From the NCBI GenBank assembly GCA_018524345.1, contig JADQAZ010000001.1, positions 744,001 through 808,000 of the forward strand: a stretch of DNA of 64,000 bases. The letters are read 5' to 3'. Origin of the DNA: Harenicola maris. GTDB taxonomy: Bacteria > Pseudomonadota > Alphaproteobacteria > Rhodobacterales > Rhodobacteraceae. Shown one piece after another: positions 34,720 through 43,377 of this stretch; positions within the stretch are counted from its first letter, which is position 1, and each line of letters opens with the position of its first letter. Below the pieces are notes generated by a model that worked only from the letters and a program-made list of their open reading frames with translations, searched no databases and was not told the origin of the DNA. The position numbers and the translations under genes are program-made.

Positions 34720-35186
34720 TCACCGCGATCTGGTTCGGTCTTGCTGCCTTGGGCGGCGGGGCAGCCCTTGCCGAGGGGGCCTGTGATGCGGGCTCTGTCA
34801 CCCTGTCTGGCGATTGGGGCAGCGCCCGGTTTACCATTGAAATTGCCGATGACGCCGCCGAGCGGATGCAGGGGTTGATGCACCGCCCCTCTATGGCGCG
34901 CTCTGCGGGGATGCTGTTTTTATACGAGCGGCCCCATCGCGCTAGTTTCTGGATGCGGAACACTTTGATTCCCCTCGACATGATTTTCATCAACCCCGAG
35001 GGAATCGTGACCCGCATTCATGCCAATGCCATTCCCCATGACGAGACCTCGATCGACGGGGGCGAGGGGGTGATTGCGGTGTTGGAGATCAACGGCGGCC
35101 TTGCCAAGGCCATGGGAATTGCCGAAGGCAGCCGCGTTTCGCACCCTTTTTTCGACCCTGAGCAAAATTATCCCTGCGAGAGTTAA
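34695..35186 (+). CDS. DUF192 family secreted protein
   Basis: A 163-residue protein with an N-terminal signal peptide (about 1-26, ending AALAEG). The DUF192 domain contains MQGLMHRPSM, FWMRNTLIPLDMIFI and the C-terminal GGLAKAMGI. Function of the family is not established. Its start lies 25 bp inside the end of the cold-shock gene, so the two are likely translated from one message. Confidence 0.88.
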   Translation: MGIRTQRIITAIWFGLAALGGGAALAEGACDAGSVTLSGDWGSARFTIEIADDAAERMQGLMHRPSMARSAGMLFLYERPHRASFWMRNTLIPLDMIFINPEGIVTRIHANAIPHDETSIDGGEGVIAVLEINGGLAKAMGIAEGSRVSHPFFDPEQNYPCES

Positions 35187-35198
35187 TTTTGGGGTCAT

Positions 35199-35226
35199 TT
35201 GGGGCTTTGCAAAGCTGTCATATATC
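35199..35226 (+). promoter_or_regulatory. Possible tRNA-Pro promoter
   Basis: TTGGGG (35199-35204), 16 bp, TATATC (35221-35226). The tRNA begins 17 bp downstream. Weak matches. Confidence 0.35.
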
Positions 35227-35242
35227 CCTAAAGAAAGCGCGT

Positions 35243-35319
35243 CGGGGCGTGGCGCAGTCTGGTAGCGCACCTGTTTTGGGTACAGGGGGTCGTGAGTTCG
35301 AATCTCGCCGCCCCGACCA
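35243..35319 (+). tRNA. tRNA-Pro (anticodon TGG)
   Basis: A 77-nt cloverleaf. The acceptor arms CGGGGCG and CGCCCCG pair perfectly. The anticodon stem CTG../..CAG encloses TTTTGGGTA with anticodon TGG. The T-loop is TTCGAAT, and CCA is encoded at the 3' end (35317-35319). It would read CCA and, by wobble, other Pro codons. It stands alone between the DUF192 gene and the nrdJ control region. Confidence 0.97.
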
Positions 35320-35355
35320 TTAGAAAAATCCCATCTATCACCTTGCCGAATGCAG

Positions 35356-35364
35356 TTATCCACA
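35356..35364 (+). promoter_or_regulatory. DnaA box (perfect)
   Basis: TTATCCACA, identical to the strict consensus, 37 bp after the tRNA gene. Confidence 0.65.
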
Positions 35365-35543
35365 TTGGATGGCTGTATACAGGCGCCTTCGGGCGCGGGC
35401 TGTGTTGCGGTGGTAGAATCGCAAACCCCCTCCAAAGTCTCAAAACCGGGTAAAATTTGTGCAGTCTGCTGCATTTCATGCGCTACATGTTGTGGCTTTC
35501 TTGCCGCGTGCCCACCACAGGTGGCAGTTTTGACCGGGGCCTC

Positions 35544-35571
35544 AAGTTATCCACAGGGCTGTGGATAACTT
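35544..35571. promoter_or_regulatory. Twin inverted DnaA boxes in a perfect 13-bp palindrome
   Basis: AAGTTATCCACAG, two bases, CTGTGGATAACTT. It contains TTATCCACA on each strand (35547-35555 plus, 35560-35568 minus). The symmetry exceeds the boxes themselves, which suggests selection for cooperative binding or a cruciform. Confidence 0.7.
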
Positions 35572-35626
35572 CTGTATCGGCGCCGGGAAGTGAATCCAAA
35601 ACCTGAAGTCGGCGGGCTAAATCCCC

Positions 35627-35635
35627 CTTGGATAA
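35627..35635 (-). promoter_or_regulatory. Imperfect DnaA box
   Basis: Minus strand TTATCCAAG, 7 of 9 matches. Confidence 0.3.
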
Positions 35636-35691
35636 CGGTTTTCCCAGATGGGCCTTCACGCCCCTGTGAGCAGGGGGGCAAAAAGCGATTC

Positions 35692-35700
35692 TGTGGAAAA
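35692..35700 (-). promoter_or_regulatory. Near-perfect DnaA box
   Basis: Minus strand TTTTCCACA, 8 of 9 matches, at the edge of an AT-rich stretch and next to a GANTC site (35687-35691). Confidence 0.4.
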
Positions 35701-35815
35701 CAAAAATGCCCTTAGGGAAGGGTTAACGCGGACAAAAAATATTGGGAAAAATTCCTAAATAAAGCGTTGACGCAATAGGCGGGAATACGCCAGTTTGTGA
35801 TTGCTGACTGACCAG

Positions 35816-35831
35816 ACACCATATGTAGCGG
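35816..35831 (+). promoter_or_regulatory. NrdR-box-like motif before nrdJ
   Basis: ACACCATATGTAGCGG resembles the ribonucleotide-reductase repressor (NrdR) box pattern ACAC-ATAT-TAG. NrdR usually needs two boxes; I could not find a convincing second one at the expected spacing. Confidence 0.3.
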
Positions 35832-36044
35832 TTGAACGCCCCGGCGGGGCGGAAACAAAACCGGGCAGTCGCAGGGGGACGATACCATACCTCATCAGCT
35901 TTGCGGCTGTGACGGCGTTTGCGCCGGGGGGATCCCTTTGTGCCTGCAGATCTGTGTTTGCCCAGTCAGCACGACATTGACGCCGCGCGATTACGGCACC
36001 AACCAGCGGCCCAACGAGGCCGATCTGATGAGGCAAATGAAAAC

Positions 36045-39000
36045 ATGAAGATCGAACGCTCTTTCACCAAGGACGGCCAGGACGCCTATAGCGATCTGGA
36101 ATTCACCACAACGACATCCGAAATCCGCAACCCTGATGGTTCCATCGTGTTCCAGTTGAAAGACATCGACGTTCCTTCGGAATGGAGCCAGGTTGCGAGT
36201 GATGTGATCGCCCAGAAATACTTTCGCAAAGCGGGCATCGCGGCCAAGCTGAAGAAGGTGAAAGAGAAGGGCGTGCCGGAGTTTCTGTGGCGCTCTGTGC
36301 CTGATGAGGCGGCGCTGAAGAAGCTGCCCGAGGAGGCGCGTTACGGCGGCGAGACGAGCGCACGGCAGGTGTTTGACCGTTTGGCAGGGGCCTGGGCCTA
36401 TTGGGGCTGGAAGGGCGGCTATTTCACCACCGAGGCGGACGCGCGCGCCTATTTCGACGAGATGCGCTTTATGCTGGCGACACAGCGCGCCGCACCGAAC
36501 TCCCCGCAGTGGTTCAACACCGGCCTGCATTGGGCTTACGGCATCGACGGGCCTGCGCAGGGCCACCACTATGTCGATTACAAGACCGGCAAGTTGACAG
36601 CCTCGACCAGCAGCTATGAGCACCCGCAGCCCCATGCCTGTTTCATCCAGTCGGTCAGCGACGATCTGGTGAATGACGGCGGCATCATGGACCTTTGGGT
36701 GCGTGAGGCGCGCCTGTTCAAATACGGCTCTGGCACGGGCACGAACTTCTCCTCCCTGCGGGGCGAGGGCGAGGGGCTGTCTGGTGGCGGGCGGTCTTCG
36801 GGCCTGATGGGCTTTTTGAAGATCGGCGACCGCGCCGCCGGTGCGATCAAATCGGGCGGCACCACGCGCCGTGCGGCCAAGATGGTGATCTGTGATGCGG
36901 ATCACCCCGATATCGAGGAATTCATCAATTGGAAGGTGAAAGAGGAGCAGAAGGTTGCCTCTATCGTCGCCGGGTCCAAGATGCACGAGCAGAAGCTCAA
37001 CATGATCTTTGCCGCCATTCGCGGCTTTGATGGATCGGAAGAGGGCGCGGTTGATCCCAAGGTGAACCCGCAGCTGAAAGAGGCTGTGCGCGAGGCCAAA
37101 AAGGTTGCCATTCCAGAGACATACGTCAAGCGCGTGCTGGATTACGCCAAGCAGGGCTATGGCAGCATCGAGTTCCCCACCTATGACACGGATTGGGACT
37201 CAGAGGCCTATGCCTCTGTCTCCGGCCAGAACTCCAACAACTCTGTCCGCGTTACCGATGCCTTCCTGAAGGCCGTGAAGGACGACAGTGATTGGGAGCT
37301 GATCCGCCGCACCAATGGCGAGGTGGCCAAAACCATCAAGGCCCGCGACCTGTGGGAGCAGATCGGCCACGCCGCATGGGCCTGCGCCGATCCCGGCATT
37401 CAGTATCACGACACGGTCAACGCTTGGCACACCTGCCCGGAAGACGGGGCGATCCGGGGCTCGAACCCCTGTTCCGAATATATGTTCCTTGACGATACGG
37501 CCTGTAACCTTGCCTCGATGAACCTGCTGACCTTCTATGAGGGCGGGGAGTTTCAGGCGGCGGATTATATGCATGCCTCGCGTCTGTGGACGGTGACCCT
37601 CGAGATTTCGGTGATGATGGCGCAGTTCCCCTCCAAGGAGATCGCGCAGCTGTCCTATGACTTCCGCACGCTGGGTCTTGGCTATGCCAATATCGGCGGG
37701 CTGTTGATGAACATGGGCTACAGCTATGACAGTGCCGAGGGCCGCGCCATGTGCGGTGCCCTGACCGCGATCATGACCGGCGTGGCCTATGCGACCTCTG
37801 CCGAGATCGCGGGCGAGCTTGGGCCGTTCTCCGGCTACAAGCGCAATGCCAAGCATATGCTGCGGGTGATCGAGAACCACCGCAATGCCGCCCATGGCAA
37901 GACCACTGGCTATAAGGGCCTTGAGATCAAACCCGTTGCCCTTGATCACGCCAATTGCCCCGACCAGTCCCTGATCGGTCTGGCGAAGTCGAGCTGGGAC
38001 GAGGCGCTGCGCCTTGGCAAACAGCATGGTTTCCGCAATGCGCAGACAACGGTGATCGCACCGACAGGCACGATTGGCTTGGTGATGGATTGTGACACCA
38101 CGGGGATCGAGCCGGACTTTGCCCTTGTGAAGTTCAAAAAGCTGGCCGGTGGTGGCTATTTCAAGATCATTAACCGTTCTGTGCCTGCCGCGCTTGAGCG
38201 TCTTGGCTATCGCAGCAGCGAAGTGGCCGAGATCATCGGCTATGCCGTGGGTCACGGCACCCTTGGCAATGCGCCCGGCATCAACCACACGGCCCTGATC
38301 GGGGCGGGTTTCGGTCAGGCAGAGATCGACAAGATCGAGGCGGCTTTGCCCTCGGCCTTTGACATCCGCTTTGTGTTCAACCAGTGGACATTGGGCGCGG
38401 AGTTCTGCACCGATGTCCTTGGTATTCCAGCGGAAAAGCTGGCGGACCCGAGCTTTGACATGCTGTCGAGCCTTGGCTTTGACAAGGCGCAGGTGGAGCT
38501 GGCCAATGACCATGTCTGCGGCACCATGACCCTTGAGGGGGCGCCGCATCTGAAAGAAGAGCATTACGGCATCTTTGACTGTGCCAATGCCTGCGGCAAG
38601 AAGGGCAAACGCTTCCTCAGCGTCGAGAGCCACATCACCATGATGGCGGCGGCGCAGTCTTTCATCTCTGGCGCGATCTCGAAAACGATCAACATGCCCA
38701 ATGATGCGACGATCGAGGATTGTCAGGAGGCCTATGAGCTGTCCTGGTCCCTCGGGGTGAAGGCCAACGCGCTCTATCGTGACGGCTCCAAACTGTCGCA
38801 GCCTCTGGCCGCGGCCCTGATCGAGGACGACGACGAAGCCGCCGAGACGCTGGAAAGTGGCACGGCGCAGGAGAAGGCCGCAGTGCTGGCCGAGAAGATC
38901 GTCGAGAAGGTCATCGTCAAAGAGGTAATCAACCGCGAACGCGAGAAGATGCCACAGCGCCGCCGGGGCTATACCCAGAAGGCCAATGTTGGCGGGCACA

Positions 39001-39737
39001 AGGTGTATCTGCGGACCGGTGAATACAAAGACGGCACTTTGGGCGAGATCTTTATCGACATGCACAAAGAGGGGGCGGGCTTCCGCGCCATGATGAACAA
39101 CTTTGCCATCGCCGTGTCGGTGGGCCTGCAATATGGCGTGCCGCTGGAGGAATTCGTCGATGCCTTTACCTTTACCAAGTTCGAACCGGCGGGCATGGTG
39201 CAGGGCAATGATGCGATCAAGAACGCGACCTCGATCCTTGATTATATCTTCCGCGAATTGGCTGTGTCCTACCTCGACCGCACTGATCTGGCCCATGTGG
39301 AGCCCGAGGGCACACGGTTTGATGATCTGGATCAGGGCAGTGGCGGCGCGGGCGAAAAGTCCAACGTCAAGCAGCCCTCCGAGGCGGCGGCGAGCAAGTC
39401 TCTTGAGGTGCTGAAACGGATCACATCGACGGGCTATCTGCGCAAGCGGATGCCGCAGGATCTGGTGGTGCTTCAGGGCGGGGCAGATGGCGCGGCGCAG
39501 GGCGCGGTGGCGCTGGATGCTTCGGTGGATCCAGTGGCTGTTTTGCAGACCCTTGTGCCCGAGACCACGCAGACGACGGCGCTGGCCTCTGGTGCGGTGG
39601 CCATGGACCCCTCGAAGAAGGCCAAGATGCAAGGCTATGAGGGCGATCCCTGCGGCGAATGCGGCAACTACACGCTGGTGCGCAATGGCACCTGCATGAA
39701 GTGCAACACCTGCGGGGGAACCTCCGGGTGTAGCTAA
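36045..39737 (+). CDS. nrdJ: Vitamin B12-dependent (class II) ribonucleotide reductase
   Basis: A 1230-residue enzyme reducing ribonucleotides with adenosylcobalamin, giving oxygen-independent dNTP supply. It has [13 protein letters not shown] (about 149-161), [12 protein letters not shown] (about 228-239), [18 protein letters not shown] (about 473-490) and, at the C-terminus, a redox/zinc tail with PCGECG and CMKCNTCGG. The latter are typical of the long alphaproteobacterial NrdJ. I chose ATG 36045, which starts [11 protein letters not shown]; the frame stays open 42 codons further up but that part is unlike the family. No class I or III reductase is nearby. The long upstream region has DnaA boxes. 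Confidence 0.96.
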   Translation: MKIERSFTKDGQDAYSDLEFTTTTSEIRNPDGSIVFQLKDIDVPSEWSQVASDVIAQKYFRKAGIAAKLKKVKEKGVPEFLWRSVPDEAALKKLPEEARYGGETSARQVFDRLAGAWAYWGWKGGYFTTEADARAYFDEMRFMLATQRAAPNSPQWFNTGLHWAYGIDGPAQGHHYVDYKTGKLTASTSSYEHPQPHACFIQSVSDDLVNDGGIMDLWVREARLFKYGSGTGTNFSSLRGEGEGLSGGGRSSGLMGFLKIGDRAAGAIKSGGTTRRAAKMVICDADHPDIEEFINWKVKEEQKVASIVAGSKMHEQKLNMIFAAIRGFDGSEEGAVDPKVNPQLKEAVREAKKVAIPETYVKRVLDYAKQGYGSIEFPTYDTDWDSEAYASVSGQNSNNSVRVTDAFLKAVKDDSDWELIRRTNGEVAKTIKARDLWEQIGHAAWACADPGIQYHDTVNAWHTCPEDGAIRGSNPCSEYMFLDDTACNLASMNLLTFYEGGEFQAADYMHASRLWTVTLEISVMMAQFPSKEIAQLSYDFRTLGLGYANIGGLLMNMGYSYDSAEGRAMCGALTAIMTGVAYATSAEIAGELGPFSGYKRNAKHMLRVIENHRNAAHGKTTGYKGLEIKPVALDHANCPDQSLIGLAKSSWDEALRLGKQHGFRNAQTTVIAPTGTIGLVMDCDTTGIEPDFALVKFKKLAGGGYFKIINRSVPAALERLGYRSSEVAEIIGYAVGHGTLGNAPGINHTALIGAGFGQAEIDKIEAALPSAFDIRFVFNQWTLGAEFCTDVLGIPAEKLADPSFDMLSSLGFDKAQVELANDHVCGTMTLEGAPHLKEEHYGIFDCANACGKKGKRFLSVESHITMMAAAQSFISGAISKTINMPNDATIEDCQEAYELSWSLGVKANALYRDGSKLSQPLAAALIEDDDEAAETLESGTAQEKAAVLAEKIVEKVIVKEVINREREKMPQRRRGYTQKANVGGHKVYLRTGEYKDGTLGEIFIDMHKEGAGFRAMMNNFAIAVSVGLQYGVPLEEFVDAFTFTKFEPAGMVQGNDAIKNATSILDYIFRELAVSYLDRTDLAHVEPEGTRFDDLDQGSGGAGEKSNVKQPSEAAASKSLEVLKRITSTGYLRKRMPQDLVVLQGGADGAAQGAVALDASVDPVAVLQTLVPETTQTTALASGAVAMDPSKKAKMQGYEGDPCGECGNYTLVRNGTCMKCNTCGGTSGCS

Positions 39738-39753
39738 GGCGCGACGGGGGCAG

Positions 39754-39774
39754 AGAATTTTCGTCGAAAATTCT
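39754..39774. repeat. AT-rich palindrome after nrdJ
   Basis: Perfect 9-bp arms AGAATTTTC/GAAAATTCT with GTC between, starting 17 bp after the nrdJ stop. Same distance and form as the palindrome after the crotonase gene (13816-13836). Confidence 0.6.
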
Positions 39775-39785
39775 TGGCCCGCCAG

Positions 39786-39807
39786 CCTTGGGGTTTGAAC
39801 CCCAAGG
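39786..39807. repeat. Perfect 10-bp hairpin after nrdJ
   Basis: CCTTGGGGTT, TG, AACCCCAAGG. Followed 10 bp later by another stem GGGGCG/CGCCCC (39817-39836). Neither has a T-run. Confidence 0.55.
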
Positions 39808-39904
39808 GAAGTTTCTGGGGCGGGTGCGCTCGCCCCCGACGACGTTCAGGCCGCAGGCAAACAAACCGGGCGGTAAACACAATGAGCTTGAACGGCGAAA
39901 CTCA

Positions 39905-39929
39905 GGGGGCACTTCGGTGTCCCCTTTTT
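39905..39929 (+). terminator. Rho-independent terminator downstream of nrdJ
   Basis: GGGGGCAC, TTCG, GTGTCCCC (8 bp with one G-U), followed directly by TTTTT (39925-39929). Likely the end of the nrdJ transcript, 168 bp past the stop codon. Confidence 0.75.
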
Positions 39930-40110
39930 CCTGCCGCGATAGGGAACTGCCCGGTTTTCGGGCAAAGGGCTGTGGTGGCGGCAGGATGCGGGCCGCTTGG
40001 GGGCTGTTTGGCTTCGGGGCAGGGGGGAGCGTGCAGGTTAGGCTTGTAAATTCCGATAGGAATTGTCAGGTAATGGGGGCGGCCTGAAACCACAGCGGAT
40101 ACCCCGTGTT

Positions 40111-40533
40111 ATGATTCCCCTTAGACAGATCTCTTTGCCAATCCCGACGCCGGAGCCCTTGCACAAGAGCGAGGCGGAGGCCTTTTTGAACCACCTTCGG
40201 TTCATGGCGATGAAATGTCGCGCAAAGCCCCAGACGGAGCTGTTTCAGGCCTGTGCCCTGCTGCAGGTGAGCCGCACCGAAAATCAGGTGGCCCATAGCG
40301 AGGCCTTGGTGCGATGCCTGTCGCAAGCCCTTGGAAAGCCTTTCAAATTCCTTGCGCCCGGCGCGAATGAAATGACCTTTGACGAGCAGTGGGTGGTTCA
40401 GCTGGGCATTGCCTGTGCCACGGGTGACGGGCCCAGCCGGGACTTTTTGCTGCGCTCTCGGGTGGCGCTTGAAAACCAGAGGTTGGTGGCCTTCTTGGTG
40501 GGTAGAATAGCTGACTATTTTTCCTTGAATTAG
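40111..40533 (+). CDS. Small protein of unknown function
   Basis: A 140-residue, mostly helical soluble protein, not recognised. Features visible: AEAFLNHLRFMAMKCRAKPQ near the N-terminus and DEQWVVQLGIACATGD in the second half. It has two cysteines and no signal peptide or membrane segment. The start is uncertain: ATG 40111 lacks a clear ribosome site, and the frame is open back to a TTG at 40063. It is followed by dps; the Irr-type palindrome overlaps its stop codon, so dps has its own control. Confidence 0.6.
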   Translation: MIPLRQISLPIPTPEPLHKSEAEAFLNHLRFMAMKCRAKPQTELFQACALLQVSRTENQVAHSEALVRCLSQALGKPFKFLAPGANEMTFDEQWVVQLGIACATGDGPSRDFLLRSRVALENQRLVAFLVGRIADYFSLN

Positions 40534-40544
40534 AATTATTCTAA
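40530..40544. promoter_or_regulatory. Irr-type iron control element (ICE) before dps
   Basis: TTAGAATTATTCTAA, a perfect palindrome (TTAGAA-N3-TTCTAA with flanking A). It matches the ICE motif bound by the iron/heme-responsive regulator Irr in Alphaproteobacteria. It lies 95 bp upstream of the dps start and overlaps the preceding stop codon. Confidence 0.55.
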
Positions 40545-40638
40545 AAACTCTTGCATTCCGGATTGCTGACGTTATTTCTATGGTCAGCAAGCCAGCGACC
40601 CTGTCGCAAGCCAGCTTTTCAATCGCAGGAGAAAAATT

Positions 40639-41109
40639 ATGACACAGACCGCTGCGGCGCTGTCTACAGACGCCAAAACCGCTATTGCAGAAGCTTTGAA
40701 CCAATCCGTTGCAGAAACCGCTGTCGCGACCATGCTTGCACAGAATTTCCATTGGAACGTAACTGGCATGGGGTTTGGCCCGCTGCATGAGCTGTTTCAA
40801 CAGATGTATGAAGATCACTTTACTGCACAGGATGACCTTGCAGAGCGCGTGCGCGCCCTTGACGTCCATGCGGAAGGCACGCTTGCCGGTATGCTGGAGC
40901 GTTCCAAGGTCAAAGAGCATGACGGCCATGCCACTGATAAAGAGATGATCAAAGCCTTGCTCGTTGCTCAGGAAACTCTGGCGGCAACTCTGGCAGGGGC
41001 GGGCGCGATTGCCGCCGATCACGGCGACACATTGACCGAAGACCTCTGCATTGCCCGTGGTCAAACCCATGAGAAATTCGCCTGGTTCCTGCGCGCGCAC
41101 CTGAGCTAA
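40639..41109 (+). CDS. dps: Dps-family DNA-protection/ferritin-like protein
   Basis: A 156-residue mini-ferritin that oxidises and stores iron in a 12-mer shell and protects DNA from Fenton chemistry. The ferroxidase ligands H38, H50, D65 and E69 are present with the exact family spacing (NFHWNVTG; PLHELFQ; DDLAERV). No long basic N-terminal tail is present, so direct DNA binding is doubtful. GGAG lies 8-11 nt upstream. The palindrome at 40530-40544 suggests iron control by Irr. Confidence 0.95.
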   Translation: MTQTAAALSTDAKTAIAEALNQSVAETAVATMLAQNFHWNVTGMGFGPLHELFQQMYEDHFTAQDDLAERVRALDVHAEGTLAGMLERSKVKEHDGHATDKEMIKALLVAQETLAATLAGAGAIAADHGDTLTEDLCIARGQTHEKFAWFLRAHLS

Positions 41110-41201
41110 CGCCCGCGCCCTAGCGGTTGCACAGCGACGACAGCCACCGAGCCAGACAGCCACCCTTCGGCAGCCATCCAGCCCGGTCGCCACATTTCAG
41201 G

Positions 41202-41459
41202 TCAAGCCAGATCCTTGAGAGAGGAGATTGGCTTGACCTTTTTCTTTGCGCATTTGCGTAGGTATTTCGGGGCCCAGTGGCTGTATTTGCCAAGGCGTTC
41301 CTGTTGGTGGCGCAGCATCTCAACAAAGGCCTCGCGGTTTTTGTCTTTCTTGAGTTCCTTGAACAGGGACTTTTGCGCCTTGGTCATGGAGCAGCCGATG
41401 CAGTGACCTTCGCGTTTGAATTTGCACACATCGATGCAAGGGCTGGGCGTTTTGGACAT
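41202..41459 (-). CDS. DUF1289 domain protein
   Basis: An 85-residue protein with the Cys signature CIDVCKF...CIGCSM near the N-terminus (four Cys, probably metal-binding). A Lys-rich C-terminal half follows (KYLRKCAKKKVK). Function of the family is unknown. I start at ATG 41459 with AAGGA upstream; the frame stays open much further, but that stretch has no domain features and runs into the OmpA-like gene region. Confidence 0.85.
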   Translation of the reverse strand: MSKTPSPCIDVCKFKREGHCIGCSMTKAQKSLFKELKKDKNREAFVEMLRHQQERLGKYSHWAPKYLRKCAKKKVKPISSLKDLA

Positions 41460-41574
41460 TGGGGGTCCTTGCTTGGCGAAGGGCCTTGGGGCCTGTGGCT
41501 GCGCGGGTTTGGCCCTGTGGTCGGGCGCGTTTTTCGTAGCCTTATTAAATCTGTCAGGAATGTCAACGCGGCGG

Positions 41575-42483
41575 CTATTCCGGCAGGCGAAGCTCCACCC
41601 GGTGGCCGGGGATGTCGCCCTTGGGCGGGGCGGGATCTGGGGCGCTGCGGACCAGCAGGGTGACGCCTTTGGCCTCCGGCAGGAGGGCGAGATAGGCGCG
41701 CACGGCGTCGGCGCGGGCTTGGGCGAGGGCCTCTGGCTCTGCGACCTCAACGGATTCTGCGCTTGAGATATAGCCTGTGATTTCAATAGCTTCCGGGGAT
41801 GTTCGGAGCAGGCGGAGGGCGGCGGATTTGATGGCGAAGGCGCCTGCGTCGCTGAGGCTGGCGCTGCCTTCGGCGAAGGGGATCGCGCCGTTTTCCGAAG
41901 TGTCCGCGTCATCCATGCCGGAGATCACCGCGACCGCGTCGATATCGGCGCCGGGGAAGCGGCTGTTGCAGGCTTTGCCTGTGTCGGTCAGCCGCAGGTA
42001 GGGGTAGCTAACGCCGAGGTCGGCCTTGTCGGCGATATCCACGGCGGTGCGCCGCGCGGGCAGGGGGCCGATCTCGATCCAGTCCGTGCCATTGCGGCTG
42101 ATGGCGATCATGGTGGCTTCGACCTCTCGGCCTGCCTCGAACACATAGATATCTGCGCCGAGCCCATCGGAGATGCCGGGCTCTGGAAAGGCCAGTGTCA
42201 GGGCGCCGCCGCAGCCGAGGCTGACCCAAGCGCCGCCATTGCGGCTTCCGCGGTGGTCGGGCGGGCCGAGGGCGGCGGTGGGGTTGGCACCGGCGGGCAC
42301 GGGGGCAATGTCGCCGGGGGCGTAGCTGACCACCGCATTGGCAAAGCCCGCCGCGCCAAGGGCGACGGTGACGGAGCCTTTGCCATGTTCGGCGTAGGTT
42401 TCGGCGCTGTCCTGCGATTGGGCCTTGCCGGAGACAAGAGCGGCGGGGAGCAGGGCGGCGAGGGCCGCTGCTTTATATGTCAT
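41575..42483 (-). CDS. OmpA-like C-terminal domain protein, secreted
   Basis: A 302-residue protein with a signal peptide (about 1-22, ALLPAALVSGKAQS). A central region (about 40-180) contains GADIYVFEAGREVEATMIA and looks like a beta-sandwich cell-surface domain. The C-terminal OmpA-like peptidoglycan-binding domain (about 195-302) contains IEITGYISSAESVE and ALAQARADAVRAYL. It probably sits in the periplasm or outer membrane. ATG 42483 with a G-rich site is preferred to a start 18 codons earlier because it begins directly with the signal peptide. Confidence 0.8.
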   Translation of the reverse strand: MTYKAAALAALLPAALVSGKAQSQDSAETYAEHGKGSVTVALGAAGFANAVVSYAPGDIAPVPAGANPTAALGPPDHRGSRNGGAWVSLGCGGALTLAFPEPGISDGLGADIYVFEAGREVEATMIAISRNGTDWIEIGPLPARRTAVDIADKADLGVSYPYLRLTDTGKACNSRFPGADIDAVAVISGMDDADTSENGAIPFAEGSASLSDAGAFAIKSAALRLLRTSPEAIEITGYISSAESVEVAEPEALAQARADAVRAYLALLPEAKGVTLLVRSAPDPAPPKGDIPGHRVELRLPE

Positions 42484-42608
42484 ATCTGTGCCCCCATCCT
42501 GCGCGGCCCTGATGCAGGCCTTGTGACAAGGAAGCATAGCTGGCGCTTTGGGGCAAAGGATTATTGGCGGGGGCGAAGGGGCCTTATCATGCTGCCTAAT
42601 CCGCTACT

Positions 42609-43142
42609 CTAATCGGGCGGCGTGAACTGATCGGCAATGTTGTCCTGCCCCAAGGCGCAGTTGCGGCGGAGGCGGGCGCGGGCGCGGGCAAGGCGCGAGG
42701 CGACGGTGCCGGGGGGCAGGTTGAAACGCTCGGCCAGTTCGGCCTGACCTGCGCCGGTTTGCAGCTGCGCCGAGAGGAGCACGGCCTCGCGCTCTGGCAG
42801 GTCCTGAATGGCAGAGAGCACCTCGCGGCAGGTTTCGCGGTCCTCTGCTGTCAGGCCGGGGGCGGGGGTTTCGTCCACCTCGGCGCCGCTGTTGCCCGCC
42901 GCACGGGCGCCGCGCCCGGCTTTGGCGGCGACGCGGCGCAGGGTAACCATAAGGTAGGCGTCCAGCGCCTCTATGGGCCGGCCGCGCTGAAGCTGGTGCC
43001 AGACGAGCAGCAGGGCCTCTTGGGCGATGTCCTCTGCCTCTGCCTCCGAATTGGCGAGGCGGCGGGCGCGGGCGAGGGCGCGGGGGATCAGGTATGTGAT
43101 GTCGGGTTGATCATGTTGTTCCATGGGCAAAGAGAAATCCAT
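42609..43142 (-). CDS. ECF-type RNA polymerase sigma factor
   Basis: A 177-residue sigma-70 family protein with only regions 2 and 4. Region 2 (about 20-85) has SEAEAEDIAQEALLLVW. Region 4 (about 115-165) has DLPEREAVLLSAQLQ and the helix-turn-helix NLPPGTVASRLARARARLR. No anti-sigma gene is adjacent. The start is ambiguous: ATG 43142 or ATG 43124. It is divergent from the EF-hand gene; whether it controls that gene is open. Confidence 0.85.
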   Translation of the reverse strand: MDFSLPMEQHDQPDITYLIPRALARARRLANSEAEAEDIAQEALLLVWHQLQRGRPIEALDAYLMVTLRRVAAKAGRGARAAGNSGAEVDETPAPGLTAEDRETCREVLSAIQDLPEREAVLLSAQLQTGAGQAELAERFNLPPGTVASRLARARARLRRNCALGQDNIADQFTPPD

Positions 43143-43377
43143 TTGCACCGCCCGCCGCAACAGGGGGAAATCCGCCGAGCGTTAAAATAAAGGGGTAAAG
43201 GGGCGATATCGGCGGGATGCCGCGATATCCGGGGGCCGGTTTCGGCGGCTTGCCGCAGGGGAAGGCGCGGCGCGGCGGGGGGCGGGATGAAAAGCGCCAT
43301 TTCCCCCTCTTACCCCATGAGAGCGGCAGGGACGCCGCCTCTTCGTTAAGTGACCTAAACACAAAGGAACGACCGAA

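Larger units (their letters stand above)
35320..36044. other. 725-bp control region upstream of nrdJ
   Basis: No protein gene is evident. In order it holds: a perfect DnaA box (35356); a CTGTATACAG palindrome (35373-35382); two perfect inverted DnaA boxes (35547-35568); two imperfect boxes (35627-35635 and 35692-35700); three GANTC methylation sites (35416, 35592, 35687); a GTTAAC; an AT-rich stretch (35696-35765); an NrdR-like box (35816); and a GC hairpin in the leader. No cobalamin riboswitch box was found. It looks like a replication-linked promoter region. Confidence 0.6.
39738..40110. other. Gap between nrdJ and the small unknown gene
   Basis: Holds three successive hairpins and the terminator at 39905-39929. 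Beyond the terminator, 39930-40110 is unstructured to my eye. The short open frame starting near 39882 runs straight through the terminator and is not convincing. Confidence 0.55.

Noticed and set aside
35356-35765. Chromosomal replication origin
   Set aside because: DnaA boxes plus AT-rich DNA fit, but no dnaA, dnaN, parAB, gidA, hemE or rho is nearby and the boxes abut nrdJ; kept as an alternative only.
35832-36044. Cobalamin riboswitch in the nrdJ leader
   Set aside because: Expected for a B12-dependent enzyme, but I found neither the conserved B12 box nor the surrounding core; only a GC hairpin is visible.
37200-39632. 810-codon minus-strand frame inside nrdJ
   Set aside because: Shadow of nrdJ, whose motifs run through the whole length on the plus strand.
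35853-39874. Shared string AAACAAA(A)CCGGGC(A/G)GT on both sides of nrdJ (35853 and 39859)
   Set aside because: Only about 16 bp with mismatches; flanks do not align, so it does not support an element boundary.
39882-40049. Possible small gene after nrdJ
   Set aside because: The frame reads through the strong terminator hairpin and T-run at 39905-39929 and has no ribosome binding site.
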